DNA of 64,000 nucleotides from Treponema sp. J25 (GCF_004343725.1 NZ_PTQW01000010.1:1-64000); one strand, 5' to 3'. Shown: positions 9,150 through 18,995, numbered from the stretch's first letter. Made by a program: numbers and translations. The notes: generated by a model from the sequence alone, not told the origin.

Positions 9150-9511
9150 CCTGATGGTCTGTTTTTATCTGAGTAAAGGGGTGCTATTCTCCCGTGGTGG
9201 AAAGGAGGGCTCACTGCGCCGCGTCCTGGTGGCCACAGCCCAGGAGCGTGTTACTCCAAAAATGGCGGAAAGGAGGGCGCCCTTGTTTTTTGTATCTATG
9301 TCCGTACCCTTCAAACATGGTAGCTTCTGAGGCCCTGGCTGCAGCGATGACCTTCCTGGGTATGCAGAGGGAGTGCACACACCCCATCTGGTCTATAGGT
9401 AAAAGGTAGGATATACTGGGGGTGCGTGTTCTATCCCTTGCTACAGCGTGTTAGCGCCGGGAAAAAGACCCACTCTGCACGGCCAGGCGCCACAAGGAAA
9501 GGAAGGGCCCG
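9150..9511. other. Gene-free GC-rich interval before the GT-PlsC gene
   Basis: No credible coding frame in 362 bases. It holds a 12-base direct repeat GGAAAGGAGGGC (9199-9210 and 9267-9278), a 6-bp hairpin TCCTGG/CCAGGA (9224-9245), and a GGGCGCCC palindrome followed by a T-rich run (9275-9291) that could act as a weak terminator. TATACT at 9412-9417 with TGGTCT 17 bases upstream is a weak promoter candidate for the next gene. Confidence 0.4.
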
Positions 9512-11476
9512 ATGGTTATCGTATTTGTGATTGATAATTACGGCATTCTCACTAATGGGACAACAATTACGGCCTATCGATTCGTGGAGGCCCTTAAAGC
9601 CCGGGGACACACCGTCCGGGTGGTAAGCGTGGGTGTTAACGGTCCCGATATGTACGCCCTGCCAGAGCGGTATATTCCCATAGTAAGCGAGATTGCCCGC
9701 GGACAATCGGTGTTGTTTGCTCAACCGGTAGATAGGGTATTGCGGGAGGCCTTTACCGGGGCCGATGTGGTGCACCTTTTCATGCCCTGGAAACTGGCTC
9801 GACGGGCCCGTCGTATTGCCCGGGAAATGGGGATCCCCTGTACCGCCGCCTTTCATGTACAACCCGAGAATATCACCTATGGGGCGGGATTGGGACCTGC
9901 GGGGAGCCCGGTGGCCCATTTTATTTACCGTTATTTTCGCTGGATACTGTATCGACACATTGATCATATCCACTGTCCGTCCCAGTTCATTGCCCGTGAA
10001 TTGCGACTCCATGGCTATACGGCCCATCTTCATGTGATTTCCAATGGTATCCATGATTTTTTCCATCCCGCGTCTTATCAAGAGGATAAAGAGGGAGGGA
10101 CCCATCCTTCAGGCAGTGAAAAAAAGACAGAAGATGCTGAAAGGGCCGCCGGGGAGGAAACATATCCTACCCCTGAAAAGGGCACAGGGGCTGACCCTGA
10201 AAATCAAGAAAGGGGCACCCCACAAACAAAGCCCTTTACCATTATGATGGTGGGGCGCTATGCCCCCGAAAAACGGCAGGATGTGCTTATCAGGGCGATA
10301 GGACGATGTCGGTATTGGGACCGGATTCGGCTTATTCTCGCCGGGGCCGGACCCCGGGAGGCCCATTTACGGCGGCTTGCAAAACGCTATGGGATACCCG
10401 TGACCTTTGGGTTTTATAAGCAGGAGGAACTGCGAAACCTCCTGTGGCAGGCGGACCTCTATGTTCACGCGGCGGATGTGGAAATAGAGGCCATTGCCTG
10501 TCTGGAAGCCATTGCCTGCGGCAAGGTTCCGGTTATTTCGGACAGCAAGAAGAGCGCCACCCGTCAGTTTGCTCTGGATGAGCGAAGTCTGTTTCGCCAT
10601 GGAAGTAGCCGGGACCTGGCTCAAAAAATTGAGTACTGGATTGAGCATCCCGAGGAACGGCATGCCATGGAAAAACGGTACTATCAGCGTTCTCGGATAT
10701 TCCGACTTGAATATTCCGTTAAGAAGGCCGAGCGGATGTTCGAAGAGGCCATGCTCGATGAGCGTATCCGGCGGACAGAAACCCAGAGTGAAGGAAGGGC
10801 CTATAAAAAGCGGATCCTTAAGGGACTGCCTACCCGGCTTTTTTCTCTGGTGTTTTACTATCTTGTGGCGATTCCGCTCCTCTGGCTGTATTGCCGTTTT
10901 GTCTTGCGTGTCCATTTTCATAATCGTAAGGTGATTCGAAAACTGCTCCTCCGACGGGAGGGGGCCGTGACCATTGCAAACCATGTGCATACCTTAGATT
11001 CCGCCATGGTAGGGCTTGCCACCTTTCCTCGAAAGCCCATCTTTACGAGCCTGCCCGCCAATTTTACCCTCCCTGTGGCGGGCTTTCTGGTGAACATCCT
11101 GGGGAGTGTGCCAATTCCTTCTACGGTTACTGAAAATGGCATCTTTTTTTATGAGCTCTCTCGACGGCTCCGTCGAGGCCGGTACGTGCACTTTTACCCT
11201 GAGGGTGAACTGGTCCAATTTGATGAAAACCTGCGTCCCTTTAAGCGGGGGGCCTTCCAGTTAGCGGTGGACGCCCAGGTGCCTATTATCCCCATTGGGA
11301 TTTCCTTTAAAAAAGGAAAGAGCGGCTTTCTTGGCTTCTTTTTCCGCCGTCAGATTCACGTGCGGATTGGGGACCCCCTCTACCCGGATGTGCACCTGCA
11401 ACGGCGGGATGCCCTGGAAGATCTGGGGCACCGGGCCTGGCAGGCCATGGAGATCCTGGTGGGTCCCCGTTCGTAA
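9512..11476 (+). CDS. Fusion of GT4 glycosyltransferase and PlsC-type acyltransferase
   Basis: A 654-residue two-domain protein for lipid or glycolipid assembly. Residues 1-395 are a GT4 (GT-B fold) glycosyltransferase: an N-terminal Rossmann half starting VIVFVIDNYGILTNG, then MMVGRYAPEKRQDVLIRAI and the donor-binding E324-x7-E332. Residues 440-640 are a PlsC/LPLAT domain with the catalytic H491-x4-D496 (NHVHTLD) and PEG at 563-565. The block usually read as PEGTR is PEGEL here. A hydrophobic segment at about 435-460 may sit in the membrane. Residues 187-240 are a charged low-complexity insertion rich in Glu, Gly, Pro and Thr, absent from normal GT4 folds. Joining the activities suggests sequential glycosylation and acylation of one membrane lipid (inference). 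AAGGAAAGG provides a ribosome site. Confidence 0.87.
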   Translation: MVIVFVIDNYGILTNGTTITAYRFVEALKARGHTVRVVSVGVNGPDMYALPERYIPIVSEIARGQSVLFAQPVDRVLREAFTGADVVHLFMPWKLARRARRIAREMGIPCTAAFHVQPENITYGAGLGPAGSPVAHFIYRYFRWILYRHIDHIHCPSQFIARELRLHGYTAHLHVISNGIHDFFHPASYQEDKEGGTHPSGSEKKTEDAERAAGEETYPTPEKGTGADPENQERGTPQTKPFTIMMVGRYAPEKRQDVLIRAIGRCRYWDRIRLILAGAGPREAHLRRLAKRYGIPVTFGFYKQEELRNLLWQADLYVHAADVEIEAIACLEAIACGKVPVISDSKKSATRQFALDERSLFRHGSSRDLAQKIEYWIEHPEERHAMEKRYYQRSRIFRLEYSVKKAERMFEEAMLDERIRRTETQSEGRAYKKRILKGLPTRLFSLVFYYLVAIPLLWLYCRFVLRVHFHNRKVIRKLLLRREGAVTIANHVHTLDSAMVGLATFPRKPIFTSLPANFTLPVAGFLVNILGSVPIPSTVTENGIFFYELSRRLRRGRYVHFYPEGELVQFDENLRPFKRGAFQLAVDAQVPIIPIGISFKKGKSGFLGFFFRRQIHVRIGDPLYPDVHLQRRDALEDLGHRAWQAMEILVGPRS

Positions 11477-11598
11477 TGGTGGCGGGCACAAAAAATGACT
11501 CCCTAAGTTGGAAAAATCGGTATCCCTATGATATGGTTTTAACAGAAATTGAACAAGAAAATAGCTGGTAACACATTAAAAAAGAAGGGAGAAAATGT

Positions 11599-14592
11599 AT
11601 GAAAAAAAAGGTCTTTTTGGGGATGGTGGTGCTTCTCTGCTATTTTGTGACAACAGGAGGAGGCCCCCTCTCGGCGCAGGTATATCGGGATTTTCGGCCC
11701 CTCTATCAGATAAAAACCCGGTATTTTACGATTATCTTCCCGAAGGAATCTTCCCTATCCGCCCGGTACCTGGCGAGTTTTGCGGATAGGGTGTACGAGG
11801 ATGTGGCGGCAAAGCTCGAAACACAACCGGAGCTTCCTATCCCCGTCCTTATTACCCCCGATCAGGAAGCCTTCAATGGGTACTTTAACTACTATCCTGG
11901 GCTGGTTATCGTGCTGTATGAGACTACCCTATCGCCCAATGGGAGTCTCCTCTTTGATGATATTTTGTATCGCCTGTTCTATCATGAACTTACCCACTTT
12001 GTGTCCCTTGTGGGAACCAGTCCTTCGGCAAAATTGTTGTATCGCCTTTTTGGTTCCCTGGGGGTGGCCTTGCCCTTGTTCCTGGTTCCTTTCCCGTTTA
12101 CCGAAGGGGTTACCGTTTCTTTTGAAAGCCAGGAAAGTTTAGGTCGCCCCGCCCTGGGACGAGCCCGGGACCCGCTTATTGCAGGCTATTTACGACAGGA
12201 TATTCTGGAAAACCGCTGGAAAAGCTTTCCCCAAACCCTGGGCTGCTATGACCAGTACCCCGGCGCTTCGCTGGGGTATTGGTATGGAGGCTATTTTTCC
12301 CGCTACCTTCAGGATACCTACGGGATGGAAAGGTATGCCCGCCTCTGGCGCTATCTATCGAACCCTTTTTCGCTGAGCCCCCTGGAGGATGTGTACCTCC
12401 CCTTTTCTAACCTGCGGATCGCGACGGGCGCTTTTAGAAACCTGTATGGCCTTTCTCTAGAAGAGGCCTGGAATAATTTCCGGGAAGCTATGGCTATCCA
12501 GGAACCGGTCTTAATGAACCCAACCCGGCTTTCGGATTTAGGGAATTATGGGGCCCTCACTACGGATGGAAAGGCCCTCTATTATTATGATAGCTCCCGG
12601 AGAACCGTATATCGGCGGAGTATTCAGCAAAAGATGGATGGACGGGAACGCCTCTTGGCAAGCCATACGGTAAAAGAACAGGGAACGCAGCAAACCCTGG
12701 GGAGCCCCCAGCCTCTTTTTACCACCTCTTTGCCGGTGGAAGGCCTTTCGGTACATCCTGAAACCGGGGAGATCCTGGTTTCTACCTATCGGGGCGATAG
12801 GTCTTTTCCCCAATTAGCCGTGGGAATCTGGAAAGATGGTCGGTGGAACTGGCTAGCGGTCCCTCGTTTGAGCGAGTCTACCTGGTGGGGGCCCCATATT
12901 CTGGCCATTCAAAGTGTAGGCTATCAACGGAACCTGGTACTGGTTACGAGGGATGGTCGGGTCCAGCTTTTGTTCCAGGGAAGTCTGAGCAGTATCATCT
13001 GGAATCCAGTTGCCTCGGCGGATGGGAAAAAGCTGTATTTCTGGATGCGCCAGGGGGACCAGCAGAAACTGGTTCGCCTGGAGCTAGAACACCAGGGGTT
13101 TGCTCCGGAAACCGTGAAAATTCGGCAGCTTCAAGAAGCCCGGCTTCCTGATAACATCGCCTGGCTGCGGTACCTTTCTCTTGGCAAGGAGGGGCTTCTC
13201 GCTGCCTGGAACGATAATTCCCTCTACCGGCTGGTTCGTTTCTCAGAAGATAGGGTAGAGTACCAGACCATTCCCTTGAGTGGGGGTATTCATCAGCCCC
13301 AGGATGTGGGAGGGACCCTGTTCTACCTGGGATACTTTTCTGAGGGAGAGCGGATTTGTCGCCTCGATTATAAGGATGAGGAGCTTGGTGTTAAAAGGGC
13401 GCCCCTTTCATGGATAGAAGCGGGGAACTTGATTAATCAAATTTCTCCACTGGGGTTCCAGCCAGCCCGATCTTCTACCAGCCCCGAAGGGGTAGACGAA
13501 ACGGCATTCCCTATCCGTCCCTATCGAGATTGGGGGGCAGTGCTCCCTCGCTCATGGTTTCCCCTGGTTACCTACAATTTTACTCAGAACTCCTGGGGGT
13601 TTGGGGGCGCTCTGTTGTTTGGGGACCTCACGGAACGGTGGAATACCCTTGTGTATGGCACCTACAATCCTCAGGGGCCCGGGGGGGTAAACCTTTCTTT
13701 AAGCTCCCAATTCATTCTTTATCCGCTACTTTTAAGTCTTACCGTATCTGACGACTTTTTCCCCGCCAGCGATGTGGGGCCAGCACAGCGTCAGAGCCTG
13801 CTGAGCCTTTCCGTTCAAGCGGGGGAGGAAGCCTACCTGGGTGGAAGTTTTTCTGTCGGTGGGGGTAGCCGTATCGAGGCCAATGAGTCCCCCTATAAAA
13901 ACTGGGACTGGCTTCGAGTGGGGGCTACGGCATCTCTGGGATACCAGTTCTGGTATTCGGTTTTTAGGGATCCTTCTAAAAAACCGGGCTGGAATGTGGA
14001 GCTTTTGAGTCGTGCTCTCTACCTTCCTCCTTCAGGGGGAAGCGATTTCTTTAAGGGCCCCCTCTATGGAGGGTTTGAGGTTTTCTCCCAGGGGAACCTG
14101 GAGTGGCCCTATGTGGAATTTACCCTGGAAGGCGCCTGGAGCCCTATGGAAGGCTTAGGCTATGGCCCCCGGGGAATGGGCTATAGAGTAGGGGGACAAA
14201 ACACGACGGAACAGGCACGGTACCGCTCCCTTGTGGCCCTGGATTCTCCCTACACCACCTCCTGGTACCTCCAGGGGACCGCGGCGGCGCGGCTTTTTAC
14301 CCTGGAAATTCAGAAAGACTGGGGAACGCTCTATAGCCAGCGGTTGTATGGTAATTGGGGCCTCCATGGCGCCTATGCGGCCACGCCCCTGTGGACCATC
14401 AGTTTCCCTATCGTCGCCGATGGAGAAGCCCAGCCTTCCCGGGCATTTGGGGCCCTCTTTGTCCAGGTGGGAATCGTGGTTTCACCCACGGTAACCCAAC
14501 TTGCCCGCGCCCACTTTGCCTTTGAGTTTGAAGGAGGCTATACCCTGGCGGGAAACCCCTATACTTACCTCGGCTTAAAGACGGCCCTTTAA
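11599..14592 (+). CDS. Exported gluzincin-like metalloprotease with propeller and outer-membrane barrel
   Basis: A 997-residue exported protein. Residues 1-31 are a signal peptide ending LSA-Q. Residues 35-290 form a peptidase-MA-like domain with H129-E130-x2-H133 (YHELTHFVS) and E169 (FTEGVTV) as a plausible third zinc ligand. Residues about 310-610 are strand-rich with repeated blades resembling a WD40/TolB propeller (SPQPLFTTSLPVEGLSVHPETGEILVSTY). Residues 640-997 have the alternating aromatic/polar pattern of an outer-membrane beta-barrel (for example WNTLVYGTYNPQGPGGVNLSLSSQ). The likely location is the outer membrane with the protease exposed. The substrate is unknown; loss of protease activity in an OMP-like scaffold cannot be excluded. 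It is monocistronic, ending at a bidirectional terminator. Confidence 0.78.
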   Translation: MKKKVFLGMVVLLCYFVTTGGGPLSAQVYRDFRPLYQIKTRYFTIIFPKESSLSARYLASFADRVYEDVAAKLETQPELPIPVLITPDQEAFNGYFNYYPGLVIVLYETTLSPNGSLLFDDILYRLFYHELTHFVSLVGTSPSAKLLYRLFGSLGVALPLFLVPFPFTEGVTVSFESQESLGRPALGRARDPLIAGYLRQDILENRWKSFPQTLGCYDQYPGASLGYWYGGYFSRYLQDTYGMERYARLWRYLSNPFSLSPLEDVYLPFSNLRIATGAFRNLYGLSLEEAWNNFREAMAIQEPVLMNPTRLSDLGNYGALTTDGKALYYYDSSRRTVYRRSIQQKMDGRERLLASHTVKEQGTQQTLGSPQPLFTTSLPVEGLSVHPETGEILVSTYRGDRSFPQLAVGIWKDGRWNWLAVPRLSESTWWGPHILAIQSVGYQRNLVLVTRDGRVQLLFQGSLSSIIWNPVASADGKKLYFWMRQGDQQKLVRLELEHQGFAPETVKIRQLQEARLPDNIAWLRYLSLGKEGLLAAWNDNSLYRLVRFSEDRVEYQTIPLSGGIHQPQDVGGTLFYLGYFSEGERICRLDYKDEELGVKRAPLSWIEAGNLINQISPLGFQPARSSTSPEGVDETAFPIRPYRDWGAVLPRSWFPLVTYNFTQNSWGFGGALLFGDLTERWNTLVYGTYNPQGPGGVNLSLSSQFILYPLLLSLTVSDDFFPASDVGPAQRQSLLSLSVQAGEEAYLGGSFSVGGGSRIEANESPYKNWDWLRVGATASLGYQFWYSVFRDPSKKPGWNVELLSRALYLPPSGGSDFFKGPLYGGFEVFSQGNLEWPYVEFTLEGAWSPMEGLGYGPRGMGYRVGGQNTTEQARYRSLVALDSPYTTSWYLQGTAAARLFTLEIQKDWGTLYSQRLYGNWGLHGAYAATPLWTISFPIVADGEAQPSRAFGALFVQVGIVVSPTVTQLARAHFAFEFEGGYTLAGNPYTYLGLKTAL

Positions 14593-14645
14593 CCAGAAAC
14601 AGAAAAACCTAAAGAGGGGCCGTACCTCGTTCTGTTCCCTTAGAT

Positions 14646-14687
14646 CAAAAACGGCGCCCTAACCAGAAAAGGGGCGCCTTGTTTCTA
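14646..14687. terminator. Bidirectional terminator between the barrel protein and GH35
   Basis: Stem GGCGCCC (14653-14659) with GGGCGCC (14672-14678). It is followed by a T-rich tract on the plus strand, and by GTTTTTG on the minus strand. The right arm lies inside the last codons of the minus-strand GH35 gene. Confidence 0.7.
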
Positions 14688-16794
14688 TTTCGACAGTTAC
14701 ATCGATAAGAGTGCAAAGTTCTCCTTCTGCGGGGAAGGATGGCCATTCCTCTAAAAAGAGGGGAGTCTCTTTAGAGAGCCCCTCGATTTCAAGAATGAAG
14801 GTACGGGGCTGCCTCTTCCCAAAACGTTTCAGTCCCACTTCCCACATGTGCCCTGGACCAGTGTAAAAATCATCGGCCACGAGGGAGCCATCAAGGTACA
14901 AACGGGCCACATCTCCTTCCCATTGGATTTGTAAGAAAAGATCTTCCCCTGTCCAGGAGGGCACTTCAAGACGCCAGTATCGGAGGACCCCCTGTAGAGG
15001 GGTTTCCGAACCCCGTAAATGGAGGGAGTCTCGATTTCCGCCGGTTAATTCTTTCCAGGTAAGGGTGGGGCCTGGTCGACGTTCGAAAATAAAAATGTAC
15101 TCCCCTTCTTCGATAACTGGCCCTTCATGAAACAGGAGTTGTTCACGAATCTTCCATGCTCGGAGGGCCTCTTCTCGACTTAGGGTAACAATCTCTACGT
15201 CGGTGGGCCACCGATTGTTTTTAAATTGATAAAGGGCATCAATCTTACCTGCTTGCCTTAGTTTTTCTGCGTACTGAAAAGGTGTATAAAAAATCCACTG
15301 GGGCCGAGGACCGGGAATAATACAGAGGGGACTTACCAGGGCTGTTCCAAGCACACTGTCCCCTACAGGCATATTCATGGGAAGAAAAAAGTATTCCCCA
15401 TCTTCAATATCCATGGGTGGAAAAAAGGATTGCCCTTGACTATCATCGAGCCCGGAAAAAGGTGCGCTATTCTCATGGCCCTGTGGTGAGGGGTGTCCCC
15501 CGACAGGATTGCTGTTTTCAGAGAGACCTCGAGGGAAAGGAATCCGCACCTCCCGATGGGGTGCCATCTTTTTTCGTCGTTGATAATTGTTTACAAATAG
15601 ATATCCCCACTGACCATTGTGTCGATAGGAATAGCGCAGGTGCTCATAATCGGTGGGATGGAGGGGGTTTTCGGACGGAATTTCTGCAGACATGGTACAG
15701 AGGTCCTGTCCAAAATCGTGGAGGAAAAGGGTAAAGAGCTTTAGTTCCCGATAGGTTTCGGAAATTTGACCATATTCCCGGATAGGGGCCCGGAAATCGT
15801 AGGAATATTCTGGTAGGTCGTTGATAAAGCCGGTGGCCCGGGATTCCTGAAGGGTACTGAGTTTCCCCCGCGGATTGGTTCCTCCGTGGTACATGTAGTA
15901 TCCCAAAAGGGTAACCCCACTTCCCAATTTTACAAGGCTCATGGCGCCAATGTCTCGGGCACGAGCTACAGGCCGCCGATGTCGGGTTACTTGCAGACCC
16001 CCGCCGAGTTCTGCCGTTAGATAAGGGAATTTCGAAATGTCAAAGGTAATCCCATGGCCAAACCCAAAATCACTGCCAATGTTGTGGTCATTCCGTTCGT
16101 GGGTAAAGATGTAGTTCCCTGAGGGTTCGATTTCGGTAAGCCGCTGGTCCCAGGGGGCTTCGCAGTATCCCCCCATGACAGGAATAAGACCGCCCGTTAC
16201 CGCTCCTCCCCAGCCGGTGGCACTCCAGTAGGGTGCCTCGAAGCCTATTTCTCGGGCAAGGGTGGTAAGGCGTTGCATGTGCCGTTCCCCCTCTTCTCCC
16301 CCCAGACCTCCACAGTGGCCGTATTCGTTTTCAATCTGGATGCCAATAATCGGCCCCCCATCTTTGTGCTGGAGTCCCCGGATTTGTTCGTAAATGGCCC
16401 GATAAAAACGGCTTACCGTGGCAAAATAGTCTTCGTTGTTTACCCGGACGGGGAAGGGCTTCTGTAATAACCAGTCGGGGAACCCTCCGTTCCGGACTTC
16501 CCCGTGGCACCAGGGCCCGATGCGGATCCAAAAGTATAGCCCGCATTCTGCCACGGTTTCTATAAAACGCCGGAGATTCCGTTGCCCTGAAAAGTCGTAT
16601 TCTCCTTCAATCTCTTCGTGATGAATCCAGATGACATATGAAGAAACAATGTCCACGCCTCCGGCCTTCATCTTAAGGAGGGATTCTTTCCAGTATTCCG
16701 CAGGATAACGGGAATAGTGAAATTCTCCCATTACGGGAAACCAGGGTAACCCATTTTTTGTAAGATACTGAGGTGTCATCCCAAAGCTGTCCAT
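14659..16794 (-). CDS. GH35 beta-galactosidase
   Basis: A 711-residue cytosolic glycoside hydrolase (no signal peptide). The ATG at 16794 is preferred to the one at 16800 because AAAGGA abuts the latter but sits six bases before the former. The GH35 core shows GEFHYSRYP, then IIGIQIENEYG with acid/base E157, and a likely nucleophile E262 in LTAELGGG. YYMYHGGTNPRG and the C-terminal jelly-roll region are also typical. It should release terminal beta-galactose from imported oligosaccharides. Residues about 416-460 are a Pro/Ser/Gly-rich low-complexity insertion. It is the last gene of the lacI-malEFG operon, 18 bases after malG. Exact linkage specificity is unknown. Confidence 0.92.
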   Translation of the reverse strand: MDSFGMTPQYLTKNGLPWFPVMGEFHYSRYPAEYWKESLLKMKAGGVDIVSSYVIWIHHEEIEGEYDFSGQRNLRRFIETVAECGLYFWIRIGPWCHGEVRNGGFPDWLLQKPFPVRVNNEDYFATVSRFYRAIYEQIRGLQHKDGGPIIGIQIENEYGHCGGLGGEEGERHMQRLTTLAREIGFEAPYWSATGWGGAVTGGLIPVMGGYCEAPWDQRLTEIEPSGNYIFTHERNDHNIGSDFGFGHGITFDISKFPYLTAELGGGLQVTRHRRPVARARDIGAMSLVKLGSGVTLLGYYMYHGGTNPRGKLSTLQESRATGFINDLPEYSYDFRAPIREYGQISETYRELKLFTLFLHDFGQDLCTMSAEIPSENPLHPTDYEHLRYSYRHNGQWGYLFVNNYQRRKKMAPHREVRIPFPRGLSENSNPVGGHPSPQGHENSAPFSGLDDSQGQSFFPPMDIEDGEYFFLPMNMPVGDSVLGTALVSPLCIIPGPRPQWIFYTPFQYAEKLRQAGKIDALYQFKNNRWPTDVEIVTLSREEALRAWKIREQLLFHEGPVIEEGEYIFIFERRPGPTLTWKELTGGNRDSLHLRGSETPLQGVLRYWRLEVPSWTGEDLFLQIQWEGDVARLYLDGSLVADDFYTGPGHMWEVGLKRFGKRQPRTFILEIEGLSKETPLFLEEWPSFPAEGELCTLIDVTVEIETRRPFSG

Positions 16795-16812
16795 ACGCAT
16801 TCCTTTAATTAT

Positions 16813-17676
16813 TTATTCTTTTACTGCTGCGCCACTGAAACTGTTCACCATGAACCGCTGAGAAAGTAAAAAGAAAATGATGAAGGGGATGGCTACGATC
16901 AGAGAACCGGCAGCAAAGGTGGTAAATTCGTTCTTTTTGTCGGTAACAAAACCAAATAATCCCAGGGCTAGGGTTTGCTTTTCCACAGAACGGAGTACCA
17001 TTCGGGGAAAAATGTAATCCATCCAGGGGGCGGTAAAGCTCGTAATCGCTAAAAACGAGATAACCGGTTTGGCCACGGGGAGCATGATGCTAAAGAAAAT
17101 CCTGAAATGTCCTGCTCCATCGATTTGGGCCGCTTCGTCGAGGTTACGGGAAACCGTATCCATGTAGTTTTTCACAAGCCAGGTGTTGTAGGGGAGATTT
17201 CCCGCCACGTACACCAGGACTAGTCCCCAGAGGGTATCAAGCCCATTGATTCGCAGGAGGATCACGTAGATTGCTACCATGCCCACGAAGGAAGGAAAAA
17301 TCTGAAGTATCAGGTATGACATGAGGAAGGGTTTCTTAAGCGAAAAATTAAAACGAGAATAGGCATAGGCTGCAATAGAAGTAATGAGGACCGTCAAAAG
17401 ACTCGTACTTGTGGCAATGTAAAGGGTGTTTAAAAACCATCGGCCGTATAGGGTTTCTGTAAAAAGACGAACAAAATGTTTTGCCGTAAAACCATCCCCG
17501 AAGGGAATTATGTTTACCGATGCGATACCGGTCCCTGGAGAGAAGGCTGCACTCACCACATATACAAGAGGATAGAGGACAAAAAGAGAAATAATGATGA
17601 ATATTATCATCGTGATGGTGGTGTTTATCTCTTCGATAACCCGATAGTTTTTTCGTTTTTTTAAGGTGTCTTTCAT
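16813..17676 (-). CDS. Sugar ABC transporter permease, MalG type
   Basis: A 287-residue inner-membrane permease of the CUT1 family with six predicted spans. The cytoplasmic EAA loop (LDEAAQIDGAGHFRIFFSIM) contacts the ATPase. The C-terminus FMVNSFSGAAVKE is typical of MalG. It overlaps malF by 4 bases and has AAGGAGG upstream. No ATPase gene is present in the operon, as is usual for CUT1 systems sharing a common MsmK-type ATPase. The substrate is inferred from the adjacent GH35 gene: a galactoside or galacto-oligosaccharide. Confidence 0.95.
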   Translation of the reverse strand: MKDTLKKRKNYRVIEEINTTITMIIFIIISLFVLYPLVYVVSAAFSPGTGIASVNIIPFGDGFTAKHFVRLFTETLYGRWFLNTLYIATSTSLLTVLITSIAAYAYSRFNFSLKKPFLMSYLILQIFPSFVGMVAIYVILLRINGLDTLWGLVLVYVAGNLPYNTWLVKNYMDTVSRNLDEAAQIDGAGHFRIFFSIMLPVAKPVISFLAITSFTAPWMDYIFPRMVLRSVEKQTLALGLFGFVTDKKNEFTTFAAGSLIVAIPFIIFFLLSQRFMVNSFSGAAVKE

Positions 17677-18995
17677 AGGTCGCCCTCCTTGAAAGCCTTG
17701 GTTTGCCGGAAGTTAAAGATTGCAAAGGGAGCCAGTACGAGGAATATCAATACCGCTATTACGGAAGCATAATTATACTTTAAGAGGGTGATGGTAAGTT
17801 TGTATATCCAGGTAACCAGAATATCGGTTCCTCCGGCACTGGTTATGGTACTATCTGCTACGGTAGGACTACCGCCAGTAAGAAAGAAGATGGCTCCAAA
17901 ATTGTTGATATTGTAGGTAAAGGACATAATGATAAGAGGCATAGTCTGGTATAATACCAATGGAAGCGTGATGTGTCGCAACACCTGAAAACGACTTGCC
18001 CCATCGATACGGGCGGCTTCAAAAATATCCTGGGAAACTGCGGTCATGGCCCCGGTTGCAAGGAGCATAAAATAGCCGAAACCGGCCCAAAGATTGATAA
18101 GGATGACCACGATTTTAGCAAGGAGGGGGTCTCCAAGCCACGGTATGGGGGTGTCTATGATATGGAGGGCCATCAAGGTGCGATTAATAGTTCCAAAGGT
18201 CCCATTCAGCAGATTCCGCCAGACGAGCATGCTTACTACCGAGGGAACCGCATAGGGAAGAATAAAAATCAGGCGGAAAAAGGGAACAAGGCGAATCTTA
18301 CTTTCCCGGAGAAGGATTGCCACGAAAAGACCGCCGAAATAACAGGTAAGGGTCGCAAAAAAAGCCCAGATTACCGTCCATGTGGCCACCCGGACAAAGC
18401 CGCTGGTCCAGGACGCCTCTCCTCCTAACAGGGTTTTAAAATTGGCAAGACCAACCCAATCGACCGTATTATTCGGCGGGATATTGTCGGGAGCCGAATA
18501 GTTGGTAAAAGCCACACTGGCGGAGAAGATAAGGGGAACCACGACGAGTACCAGAATAAGAAGAAAGCTGGGGGTTAATCCTATGACAGGGAAGGCCTTG
18601 CTCAAGATATTAGAAAAGGATTCTCCCATGTTCATAGGTCGTTTTTTTCGACAGTACTCCCGGTATCCCTGTCGTGCGCTGCGAACAGATATCACGTATA
18701 AACTGAAAAATACAATGAGCGCAACGATGGTAAGGATCCCATCGATCAACATAAAGATAGAATTATCCCGCATTTTTATGGGTAATTCAGGCTGAGGACT
18801 TCCAAGCGTAACGAGGTCTATTAGTTTTTTCCCAATAGAGGGAATCATAAAAATGTAAAAGATCTCCACCGCCGCAAAAAGAAGCCCCTTCACCGTATCC
18901 CGTAGCCACAGAAGATGGGCAAGCCCCATAAAAAGAACGGCCGTTCTTACTACCTTTTTTTCTCCTGTGCCATCTAAGGGTAAAGGATTGTGCAT
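17673..18995 (-). CDS. Sugar ABC transporter permease, MalF type
   Basis: A 440-residue CUT1 permease. It is longer than most MalF-like proteins without the periplasmic P2 domain because of about 120 extra N-terminal residues holding two or three hydrophobic segments (LFMGLAHLLWL, then SIFMLIDGILTIVALIVFFS), as in enteric MalF. The core permease begins near residue 145 (SFLLILVLVVVPLIFSAS), and the EAA loop reads IFEAARIDGASRFQVLRHITLP. It pairs with the MalG-type subunit to form the channel. The start has AAGGAGG. The gap before it (18996-19169) contains a hairpin that may lower expression relative to the binding protein. Confidence 0.94.
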   Translation of the reverse strand: MHNPLPLDGTGEKKVVRTAVLFMGLAHLLWLRDTVKGLLFAAVEIFYIFMIPSIGKKLIDLVTLGSPQPELPIKMRDNSIFMLIDGILTIVALIVFFSLYVISVRSARQGYREYCRKKRPMNMGESFSNILSKAFPVIGLTPSFLLILVLVVVPLIFSASVAFTNYSAPDNIPPNNTVDWVGLANFKTLLGGEASWTSGFVRVATWTVIWAFFATLTCYFGGLFVAILLRESKIRLVPFFRLIFILPYAVPSVVSMLVWRNLLNGTFGTINRTLMALHIIDTPIPWLGDPLLAKIVVILINLWAGFGYFMLLATGAMTAVSQDIFEAARIDGASRFQVLRHITLPLVLYQTMPLIIMSFTYNINNFGAIFFLTGGSPTVADSTITSAGGTDILVTWIYKLTITLLKYNYASVIAVLIFLVLAPFAIFNFRQTKAFKEGDL

